This document shows positions 18,522 through 26,043 of a stretch of DNA of 33,665 nucleotides, in pieces. The translations under genes were made by a program, and so were the position numbers. This DNA comes from Acidobacteriota bacterium (lineage in GTDB: Bacteria; Acidobacteriota; Terriglobia; Terriglobales; Acidobacteriaceae). Each line of letters starts with the position of its first letter. The first letter of the stretch is position 1. The notes below the pieces were generated by a model, which saw nothing but the letters and a program-made list of their open reading frames with translations, made no database searches and was not told where the DNA came from. The stretch lies in the NCBI GenBank assembly GCA_021791935.1, contig JAJYVR010000005.1, forward strand, positions 1-33,665, written 5' to 3'.

Positions 18522-18710
18522 CTACTCTTCGTCGGTTCGCTTTTCCTGCGGCGGAGGATCGCCAGCGGAACTTTGTGCAGGCCCCGACGGCGCAGGTTTC
18601 GCCGAGTCCGGCGGGATTTTCCTGGTCTGCATTCTGCGAATGTCGTTCGGACTGGAGACGCCGAAAATGGAAAGCGCGCGGCCCAGCTTGTTGAAGATTC
18701 CACTGGACAT
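18522..18710 (-). CDS. Small hypothetical protein (62 aa)
   Basis: MSSGIFNKLGRALSIFGVSSPNDIRRMQTRKIPPDSAK...; AGGAG upstream at plausible spacing. No homology testable here. Confidence 0.35.
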   Translation of the reverse strand: MSSGIFNKLGRALSIFGVSSPNDIRRMQTRKIPPDSAKPAPSGPAQSSAGDPPPQEKRTDEE

Positions 18711-18788
18711 TTTGCATTTTCTCCTTGTTTCGCTAGTTTATATGGAGTGCGCAACATAAACCGCAAATCCCGGCATCCGAGGAGCAAT

Positions 18789-20015
18789 ATGCGATTTTTT
18801 CTTCTTGCGGACTCCGCGCTCTTTTCTACTGCGGTGAAGAATTCCATTGCAATCGCCTTATTTCTGTCGATTGGCGCGGCACCGGCCCTTGCCACACCTA
18901 AGAGCAAAAAATCCGGACCGAAGCCCGCACCCCAAGCGTCTACCAAGGCCAAGCCAGATGTCCTCGTCTTTTTAAATGGAGACAGGATCACGGGAAATCT
19001 TGTCAAAGCCGATGGCGTCAACATTTACTTTGCCACCGACGAGGCCGGTCAAGTGACGGTGCCATGGACGAAAATCAAGAACTTCGATACGTCCAAGCGA
19101 TTTGCCGTTCTCACAAAAAAAGAGAAGGCGCAGCGCAAACATATCAACCACTCAATTCCTGTGGGGAGTTTGCATCTGAATGGGAAGACATTGACGATTG
19201 CAGACAACAACGCAAGCCAAAATGTCGCCGTCAGCGACATCAGCTATGTAATCGATGAGGCAACATATCGAAAAAATGTGGAACAAGAGCAAGGACTGTT
19301 CCACGGAATCACGGGGTCCGTGACGGCAGGCTACAGCCAGGTCAACTCCACCTATAACTCAACGACCCTGACTTCCGGTGTCAATCTTACACGCATCGCT
19401 CCGGCCGTCCCGTGGATGAAAGCGGCGCGCAGAACTCTTTTGAACTTTTCCAATACATATTCGACCTTCACTCAGTCCCCCAGCCCGACCGCAGTGACCA
19501 ATATTTTGCATGGCAGCCTGGAAGAAGACGAGTATCTGAAGCCGCGATTTTACCTTCTTGAGCAGGCGATCTACGACCGGAATTCCGTCGAAGGCCTGGC
19601 GTTGCAGCAGGTGTATGGCGGCGGTCTTGGATATACCGTCATCAAGAAGGCGATGCAGGAACTGGATTTGAGCGCAACCGTCAATTACACAAAACAGCAG
19701 TTCGATCAGCCGGTAGCGTTGAATCCCAACCAGGCGCCAAGCGCGACGCAAAATCTAATAGGAGCGACGTTTGCCGACAATTACACATACAAGCTGCCTC
19801 ACCACATCGTATTGACGGAAGTTTCCAATGTAACGCCGGAATTCAATTATTTTCAGGCTTATACGGCAAATGCGACAGTCGGGGCCACGATGCCGATCAT
19901 CAAGAACTTTGGCCTGTCCATCCAAGCGATTGACAATTACTTGAACGACCCGCCTCCGGGATTCAAGGGCAATTCGACGCAGTACACAACCGGGCTGACA
20001 TACAGCATTCCATGA
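18789..20015 (+). CDS. DUF481-like outer-membrane protein with signal peptide (ORF open from 18306)
   Basis: GGAG Shine-Dalgarno at 18781 before ATG 18789; signal-like N-terminus; DVLVFLNGDRITGNLVKADG then repetitive beta-strand-rich barrel. Confidence 0.72.
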   Translation: MRFFLLADSALFSTAVKNSIAIALFLSIGAAPALATPKSKKSGPKPAPQASTKAKPDVLVFLNGDRITGNLVKADGVNIYFATDEAGQVTVPWTKIKNFDTSKRFAVLTKKEKAQRKHINHSIPVGSLHLNGKTLTIADNNASQNVAVSDISYVIDEATYRKNVEQEQGLFHGITGSVTAGYSQVNSTYNSTTLTSGVNLTRIAPAVPWMKAARRTLLNFSNTYSTFTQSPSPTAVTNILHGSLEEDEYLKPRFYLLEQAIYDRNSVEGLALQQVYGGGLGYTVIKKAMQELDLSATVNYTKQQFDQPVALNPNQAPSATQNLIGATFADNYTYKLPHHIVLTEVSNVTPEFNYFQAYTANATVGATMPIIKNFGLSIQAIDNYLNDPPPGFKGNSTQYTTGLTYSIP

Positions 20016-20031
20016 TCGATTTACGATCAAG

Positions 20032-20065
20032 AAAAACACCCGTGAAGATCTCCGCGGGTGTTTTT
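20032..20065. terminator. Rho-independent terminator (likely bidirectional)
   Basis: AAAAACACCCG-TGAAGATCTCCG-CGGGTGTTTTT between convergent genes. Confidence 0.85.
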
Positions 20066-20080
20066 CTGTCGCGATAATCC

Positions 20081-20611
20081 TTAAAACGTCAGCGGCTTGG
20101 CCAGAATGTCCATGGCCGGCTGCGGCAACGGCTTGTCCGCATTCGCCAGCAGCAAACTGACCTGCCACATTTGCGTCGAGGAAAGGACCTGGTCGAACGA
20201 CGGCATCCCCGTCAGGCGAATTCCATTCGAAACCTTCCAATACGTCTCTCCCGGCGGGTCGTCGCTGACTCCCACCACGCCTCGCGATCCATGTGCGTGC
20301 CATAGCTGCGGTGCATGCGGGTACATGTGCGGGGCCGCGGTGGAATTTTGGCTGTTCAGCCCATGGCAAAATGCGCAATTCTGGCGGTAGACCTGCGCTC
20401 CCGCAGTCATATTGTCCGCGGTTGCCTGGATCGGCACCGACTTGGGCATGTCCTTCTGGATGCGGCGATGCAACGGAACATGCACAATCTGCTTTTCAAA
20501 AGGAAAAGGCGGATCGGCAACGGCGACGGGAGGATTGCCAAAGCGAAGATAGCAAAGTGCCCCGATCGGTACGATGACCAGCCCTACCAGCAGGCCAATA
20601 AAAAACTTCAT
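20081..20611 (-). CDS. Membrane-anchored/secreted cytochrome c (ORF open to 20659)
   Basis: MKFFIGLLVGLVIVPIGALCYLRFG anchor; heme motif CAFCH; distal GMPSF Met-ligand context. Confidence 0.82.
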   Translation of the reverse strand: MKFFIGLLVGLVIVPIGALCYLRFGNPPVAVADPPFPFEKQIVHVPLHRRIQKDMPKSVPIQATADNMTAGAQVYRQNCAFCHGLNSQNSTAAPHMYPHAPQLWHAHGSRGVVGVSDDPPGETYWKVSNGIRLTGMPSFDQVLSSTQMWQVSLLLANADKPLPQPAMDILAKPLTF

Positions 20612-20753
20612 ACACTCCTCCGAGAATCGGCGATTTTTCATCCTGGAAACAGGGGCCACGCTCGCCTCTCTGCTCCGTGTACAGATAGACTACCTGCGTC
20701 CGGCAACCCCCGTAAATGATTTAGATGATTTAATGGAGACTTAGGAGAAAAAA

Positions 20754-21590
20754 GTGCTGTCTCAGTTCACCCAGGGAGCCCGATCCATTCCCTTGCCAAT
20801 TTTCAGGTCCATGTCACCGCGCCGCGTCGCTGCTTCCGGTCTTCGCTCCCTCGGCTTCAGCCTCGCCTGTTTCGTCCTGGTGCTCTTCGTCTGCTGCATG
20901 GCTTCCCCATTGCGCGCGCAGGACTCAAGCCCGCAGCTCCAGCCGAAAGCCTCGTCGTCTTCCGTTCCGGAGCAGACGCCGACCACTCGCCGCAGCCTGG
21001 AGAACCGGCGAATGCAAACCAAACGACGCCGCGAGGCAGCGCTCGTCAGCGCAACCTATAACCATCGCTGGGAAATGTATGTCGGCGGGGAGTACATGCG
21101 TTTTCGCCCCGGACCGAACCTGCATAACTCCGGCATGGGCGGCTGGATACTGGGAGCAACTCGCTACTTTACGCCTCGATGGGGCATCAGCGCCGATGCT
21201 CGCGGCGACTATGGGAACAACTCCCTCGGTGCGGTTAGCGGCGGAGGCAACAACACCTACAACGCCAGGTTCAGCGTGTTCCCCTTCACCATCGGCCCGC
21301 TCTATCGGTTCTATGGCAGTCCGAAATATTCTGTCAGCGCCGCTCTCCAGGTAGGCGATATCTATGGGTACTTCGACCAGGACATCGGCCCATTTCCGCC
21401 GGCGTCGGTGGGCTTTTATCCCGCCAGCAATGTGGGCGCCGCCATTGCCAGCCTTCACCTGGATTACAACCTGAGCCCGGGCCTCGCGGTCCGGCTTTCC
21501 CCGCGCATACTGTTCGACCACTTTGGCGGGAACCTCGATCACAATCAGGGGTTCATGGTCGGGATGGTCTATCGCTTCGGACGGCAATAG
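20754..21590 (+). CDS. Outer-membrane beta-barrel-like protein
   Basis: Signal-like hydrophobic region LGFSLACFVLVLFVCCMASPLRAQ; WEMYVGGEYMRFRPG...; ends HNQGFMVGMVYRFGRQ. Confidence 0.68.
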   Translation: MLSQFTQGARSIPLPIFRSMSPRRVAASGLRSLGFSLACFVLVLFVCCMASPLRAQDSSPQLQPKASSSSVPEQTPTTRRSLENRRMQTKRRREAALVSATYNHRWEMYVGGEYMRFRPGPNLHNSGMGGWILGATRYFTPRWGISADARGDYGNNSLGAVSGGGNNTYNARFSVFPFTIGPLYRFYGSPKYSVSAALQVGDIYGYFDQDIGPFPPASVGFYPASNVGAAIASLHLDYNLSPGLAVRLSPRILFDHFGGNLDHNQGFMVGMVYRFGRQ

Positions 21591-21627
21591 GCCCATGGCA
21601 TACCTGGCACCGTCCCTGGGCCGAACC

Positions 21628-21661
21628 AAAAGAAGACTGCGCTGCCCGCAGTCTTCTTTTT
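21628..21661 (+). terminator. Rho-independent terminator
   Basis: AAAAGAAGACTGCG-CTGC-CCGCAGTCTTCTTTTT downstream of 20754..21590. Confidence 0.85.
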
Positions 21662-21699
21662 CTGTGGACGAAGACGATTTCAGAACGATAGAAAGCTGA

Positions 21700-23211
21700 G
21701 TGAATCGAATGGCAACCGCAAGACGCAGCACCAGGAACTTTAAGAATTTGATTGGCGGCAAATGGGTCAGCGCCCACTCCCGCAAAACGTTTGAGAATCG
21801 CAATCCCGCAAAGAACCGCGACTTGGTCGGCATCTTTCCCGCGTCCGATACACGAGATGTCTCCGACGCCGTCTCCGCAGCCAAACAAGCCTTCCAAACC
21901 TGGCGGCTGGTGCCCGCCCCCAAGCGCGCCGAGATCCTGTTCCGCGCCGGCGAAATCCTCACCGAACGCAAAGAGCAGTATGCCCGCGATATGACCCGCG
22001 AAATGGGAAAGGTGCTGGAAGAAACCCGCGGCGATGTGCAGGAAGCCATCGACACCGCCTTCTACATGGCCGGCGAGGGTCGCCGCATGTTCGGCAACAC
22101 CACGCCCTCCGAGTTGCAGAATAAATTTGCCATGAGCGTGCGCATGCCCGTCGGCGTCTGCGGCATGATCACTCCGTGGAATTTTCCCATGGCCATCCCC
22201 TCCTGGAAGCTGCTGCCGGCCATCGTCTGCGGCAACACCTGCGTCATCAAACCCGCGCAGGCCACGCCGCTTTCCACCTACAACCTGGTGCAGGCGCTGC
22301 TCGATGCCGGCTTGCCCAATGGCGTCGTCAATATCGTTTCCGGTTCCGGCGGCCAGGTCGGCATGCCGTTAGTCGAGCATCCCGACGTCAACGCCATCAG
22401 CCTCACGGGATCGAGTGAAGTCGGTCGCGCCGTCGGCATGGCCGCGGCCGCCGGTTTCAAACCCTGCTCGCTGGAACTCGGCGGCAAAAACGCCATGATC
22501 GTCATGGACGACGCCAATCTCGATCTGGCCGTCGAAGGCGCGCTCTGGGGAGCGTTTGGCACCACTGGCCAGCGCTGCACCGCCACCAGCCGCATCCTGA
22601 TTTGCAAGAAAATTGCCCGCCGCTTCACCGAGCAATTGGTCGAGCGCGTCCGCAAGCTGCGCATCGGCAACGGCCTGGAAAAAGGCGTGCAGGTCGGTCC
22701 GCTGGTCAACCAGCAGCAGGTGGAAACCAGCGCCATGTATGTCAAAATCGCTCTCGATGAAGGCGCAAAACTTCTTGCCGGCGGCAAGCGCCTGCAAGGC
22801 AGGGCCTATGCGGATGGATATTTTTTCGCTCCCACCATCTTTGGCGGAGTGAAGCCGTCGATGCGGGTCGCGCGCGAAGAAGTCTTCGGTCCCGTCCTCA
22901 GTCTGTTGGAGTTCGACAATTTTGAGCACGCCCTTCAAATTGCCAACGATGTCGACTACGGTCTCTCCGCCGCCATCTACACTCGCGATGTCAACCAGGC
23001 CTATCGCGCCATGCGCGACATCGACACCGGCATCGTCTACATCAATGCGCCCACCATTGGCGCGGAAGTGCATCTGCCCTTCGGCGGCGTCAAGCAGACC
23101 GGCAACGGCCATCGCGAAGGCGGCAGCGGCGCGTTGGATTTCTACACCGCCTGGAAGTCCGTCTACGTGGATTATTCCGATCGCCTGCAGCGCGCCCAGA
23201 TCGACGATTGA
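21700..23211 (+). CDS. Aldehyde dehydrogenase family protein (NAD(P)-dependent semialdehyde-type)
   Basis: [48 protein letters not shown] catalytic Cys, [16 protein letters not shown]. Confidence 0.92.
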   Translation: MNRMATARRSTRNFKNLIGGKWVSAHSRKTFENRNPAKNRDLVGIFPASDTRDVSDAVSAAKQAFQTWRLVPAPKRAEILFRAGEILTERKEQYARDMTREMGKVLEETRGDVQEAIDTAFYMAGEGRRMFGNTTPSELQNKFAMSVRMPVGVCGMITPWNFPMAIPSWKLLPAIVCGNTCVIKPAQATPLSTYNLVQALLDAGLPNGVVNIVSGSGGQVGMPLVEHPDVNAISLTGSSEVGRAVGMAAAAGFKPCSLELGGKNAMIVMDDANLDLAVEGALWGAFGTTGQRCTATSRILICKKIARRFTEQLVERVRKLRIGNGLEKGVQVGPLVNQQQVETSAMYVKIALDEGAKLLAGGKRLQGRAYADGYFFAPTIFGGVKPSMRVAREEVFGPVLSLLEFDNFEHALQIANDVDYGLSAAIYTRDVNQAYRAMRDIDTGIVYINAPTIGAEVHLPFGGVKQTGNGHREGGSGALDFYTAWKSVYVDYSDRLQRAQIDD

Positions 23212-23327
23212 TGAACAAGGCGACCAACAATCCGCTCAAGGAGGCGTACTTCGAAGCTGGGACAACGCCACAACGACCGAATCTTGAATACTTGCGATTG
23301 TTTGAATGATGCGCAAATCAAAAAACG

Positions 23328-23386
23328 TGTCATCCCGAGCGAAGGAATCCCAGCGCACGCTGGGATTATGCAGTCGAGGGACCTGC
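23328..23386 (+). repeat. REP-like palindrome copy 7 (G/C subfamily), overlaps 3' end of GIY-YIG gene
   Basis: TGTCATCCCGAGCGAAGGAATCCCAGCGCACGCTGGGATTATGCAGTCGAGGGACCTGC; internal stem AATCCCAGCG/CGCTGGGATT. Confidence 0.88.
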
Positions 23387-23680
23387 GTTTGGATACCATC
23401 CGTCGCTCAGATCAGTCCAAGTTGGATTTTGTTTCTCTATCAAAGTGATCTTCTTGCTTCGCGACCAGTTTTTGAGTTGTTTCTCGCGCGCGATGGCCAG
23501 AGGTACCGAAACATAGGATTCGAACCATACCAGGCGGTGACAACGATATTTCGAAGTGAAACCGGGATATGTGCCGGCTTTATGTTCCCAAACTCGTCGC
23601 TCCAGATTGTTCGTAATGCCGATATACAGCACATGAGTCCGGCTTGCGACAATGTAAGTGTAATAGTGATGTTCTCGCAT
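23366..23680 (-). CDS. GIY-YIG nuclease family protein
   Basis: MREHHYYTYIVASRTHVLYIGITNNLERRVWEHKAGTYPGF...; close paralogue of 3263..3625; ends ...NAGPSTA encoded by repeat copy 7. Confidence 0.9.
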   Translation of the reverse strand: MREHHYYTYIVASRTHVLYIGITNNLERRVWEHKAGTYPGFTSKYRCHRLVWFESYVSVPLAIAREKQLKNWSRSKKITLIEKQNPTWTDLSDGWYPNAGPSTA

Positions 23681-23721
23681 CAGGCTCCAACTCGATCAGA
23701 CGGCTTTTCGATTATATGTTG

Positions 23722-23779
23722 GTCATCCCGAGCGAGGTAGTCACAGCCTGCGCTGCGACTGCGCAGTCGAGGGACCTGC
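23722..23779 (+). repeat. REP-like palindrome copy 8 (G/C subfamily)
   Basis: GTCATCCCGAGCGAGGTAGTCACAGCCTGCGCTGCGACTGCGCAGTCGAGGGACCTGC; internal near-perfect stem AGTCACAGC/GCTGCGACT. Confidence 0.86.
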
Positions 23780-23845
23780 GGTTGGATACCAATGTGTTCG
23801 GCTAGCTACAATGTAAACGTAAACGTAATAACGGTGTTCACGCAT
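23741..23845 (-). pseudogene. Internally deleted, in-frame GIY-YIG gene remnant (34 codons)
   Basis: Reverse complement reads MREHRYYVYVYIVASRTH|WYPTAGPSTAQSQRRL*: the start and end of the neighbouring GIY-YIG protein joined without the middle. Confidence 0.8.
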
Positions 23846-24554
23846 GAATGATCAGATCAATCAAATCAGGCAGCTTCTTGATCAATTAGAAGCTGGTTCA
23901 GAGGTAAAGGCCAGTTCCAAGAGCCTAGCCGAATTTTCTGCTTTAGAGCTCCCGCAAATCATTCAAGAAGTTGTAGATGATCTTCAGCCACTTTTAACAC
24001 CCTACGAAGCCGCGTTTTACTGGTATCTCTTTCGACATTCAATTGCGGGGAACGGGAGCGCATATCTGCGAACTGGCCACAGGCGTCTGTGCAAAGGCGT
24101 TGCAAAATCCTCTCGCTCAGGCCGGGCAGAGAACCCTGTTGCGCCGAGCAAGGTTCAGGAAATCCTGCGTGAATTGGAGTCAATTGGCGCAATTCGCAAA
24201 GAAGGTGAACCCAATCGTGAAGGCACACTCTATCGGGTTCTTGTTCCTGACGAAATCGAAGCTTGCAGGAAATATCGTGCAGAGCGCCTTACAGAAAACC
24301 TACCGCCTGAAGCCCTTGAGGCTGAAATTGATCACTACAACGTGCGCGAAAATCGCGTGAAAATCTTTGAGCGGGACCAGTACAAATGCTTCTATTGTGA
24401 GAAGCAGCTTACTCGCTTTACCGCGACACTTGATCACATCACGCCCGTCGCGGAGGGTGGTGGCAACGATATAGGCAATTTAATTACTGCCTGTTTGCAC
24501 TGCAATTCCCGGAAACAGAAACGTCCTTTGGACGATTTCCTTGCTGAAAGCTGA
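23844..24554 (+). CDS. HNH endonuclease with N-terminal winged-helix-like region
   Basis: IFERDQYKCFYCEKQL...TLDHITPVAEGGGNDIGNLITACLHCNSRKQKR: HNH with paired CxxC; N-terminal LTPYEAAFYWYLFRHS... resembles HTH. Confidence 0.88.
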   Translation: MNDQINQIRQLLDQLEAGSEVKASSKSLAEFSALELPQIIQEVVDDLQPLLTPYEAAFYWYLFRHSIAGNGSAYLRTGHRRLCKGVAKSSRSGRAENPVAPSKVQEILRELESIGAIRKEGEPNREGTLYRVLVPDEIEACRKYRAERLTENLPPEALEAEIDHYNVRENRVKIFERDQYKCFYCEKQLTRFTATLDHITPVAEGGGNDIGNLITACLHCNSRKQKRPLDDFLAES

Positions 24555-24590
24555 TCGATCAGCGTGATGGAATCCCATAATGGCGGAAAC

Positions 24591-24639
24591 GCAGGTCCCT
24601 CCGCTGCGGTCGCCGCGGCGACCTCCGGTCGGGATGACA
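24591..24639 (-). repeat. REP-like palindrome copy 9 (C/G subfamily)
   Basis: GCAGGTCCCTCCGCTGCGGTCGCCGCGGCGACCTCCGGTCGGGATGACA; internal stem GGTCGCC/GGCGACC. Confidence 0.86.
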
Positions 24640-24697
24640 ACTTCCAAGAGTGTATTGCGATTTTGTTGATCAGGCCAGGATCTAGGAGAGTGCAAAT

Positions 24698-25813
24698 ATG
24701 ATTATCGGCGTTCCCAAAGAAGTAAAAGACCACGAAAGCCGCGTCGGCGTCACCCCTGCCGGCGTCAAGGCCCTCGTCGAAGCGGGCCACACGGTCCTGG
24801 TCGAAACCAATGCGGGGGCCCTCTCCTCGCTCCCCGATGATGAATATCAATCGGCAGGCGCGGAAATCGCCGGCTCGGCCTACGATGTCTGGCGTCTCTC
24901 CGACATGATCGTCAAGGTCAAGGAGCCGGTCGAGAAAGAGTACGGTCATTTCCGCGAGGGACTGGTCCTGTTCACCTATCTGCACCTCGCGCCTCTTCCC
25001 GCGCTGACCGCCAAGCTGCTGGAGAAAAAAGTCATCGGCATCGCCTATGAAACGATTCGCGACAAAGCCGGCACGCTGCCGCTACTGACGCCGATGTCGG
25101 AAGTGGCGGGACGAATGTCGGTGCAGGTCGGCGCTGCCCACCTGGAAAAAGAAAAAGGCGGTCGCGGCGTTCTTCTCGGCGGTATTCCCGGCGTGCCGCC
25201 TGGAAATGTCTGCATCATCGGCGGCGGCATCGTCGGCACCAACGCCGCCAAAGTTGCGCTCGGCATGGGCGCGAAGGTCACCATCATCGACATGAACCTG
25301 AACCGTCTGCGCGAACTGGACGACATCTTCAATGGCCGCGTCTACACCCTCGCCTCCAACTCCTACAACGTCGGCCGTGCCGTGCGCGAAGCGGACCTGC
25401 TTATCGGCGGCGTATTGATCCCCGGCGCCGCCGCTCCTAAAATCGTCACTCGCGCGATGGTCTCCGCCATGAAAAAAGGCGCGGTGATTGTGGATGTTGC
25501 CATCGATCAAGGCGGCTGCATTGAGACCGCCCGTCCCACCACCCACAGCGATCCCTCCTACGTGCTGGATGGCGTGGTGCATTATTGCGTGACCAACATG
25601 CCGGCAGCGGTGCCGCATACTTCGACCCTCGGCCTCACCAACGCGACCTTTCCGTATGTGCTGCGGCTGGCCACGCTCGGCCCGAAGGCGGCCATTCAAG
25701 CCGATGCCGGACTGCAGGATGGCGTCAACACCTACAACGGCAGTCTGACCTGCAAGCCCGTCGCGGAATCCCAGGGTATGCCCTGGAAATCCGTGACCGA
25801 ACTGGTGCATTGA
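24698..25813 (+). CDS. ald: Alanine dehydrogenase
   Basis: [85 protein letters not shown]. Confidence 0.95.
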   Translation: MIIGVPKEVKDHESRVGVTPAGVKALVEAGHTVLVETNAGALSSLPDDEYQSAGAEIAGSAYDVWRLSDMIVKVKEPVEKEYGHFREGLVLFTYLHLAPLPALTAKLLEKKVIGIAYETIRDKAGTLPLLTPMSEVAGRMSVQVGAAHLEKEKGGRGVLLGGIPGVPPGNVCIIGGGIVGTNAAKVALGMGAKVTIIDMNLNRLRELDDIFNGRVYTLASNSYNVGRAVREADLLIGGVLIPGAAAPKIVTRAMVSAMKKGAVIVDVAIDQGGCIETARPTTHSDPSYVLDGVVHYCVTNMPAAVPHTSTLGLTNATFPYVLRLATLGPKAAIQADAGLQDGVNTYNGSLTCKPVAESQGMPWKSVTELVH

Positions 25814-26043
25814 ACTGCGTTCATTCGTCGCCATTGTTCCATGGAGAAGAGGGCCTGCGCCGTCGATGTCTTCTCTGCGTGTGCGCGAACGCCTTGTGCC
25901 GCTCCGCCGCCCGAAAACAGGCTCTTCGACGACGCGCGGTTGCCGAAGCAGCAACGGGGCCCTAAAATGGATTAGCTGACACATGTCACGATAGGTGTTC
26001 TTAGTAACCGCCAGTCCGCGCCAAGCGGCGGCGGGGAGGTTCA

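Noticed and set aside
17465-18694. 409-aa plus-strand ORF opposite mqnC
   Set aside because: Antisense to mqnC, composition typical of reverse-complement translation, no domain.
21552-21575. Sequence GGTCGGGATGGTC resembling a repeat end
   Set aside because: Lies in the conserved barrel end (FMVGMVYRFG), lacks the other end and any hairpin; coincidental.
3215-24639. CRISPR array interpretation of the repeats
   Set aside because: Repeats are dispersed over 23 kb in both orientations with variable cores, with no regular spacers and no cas genes.
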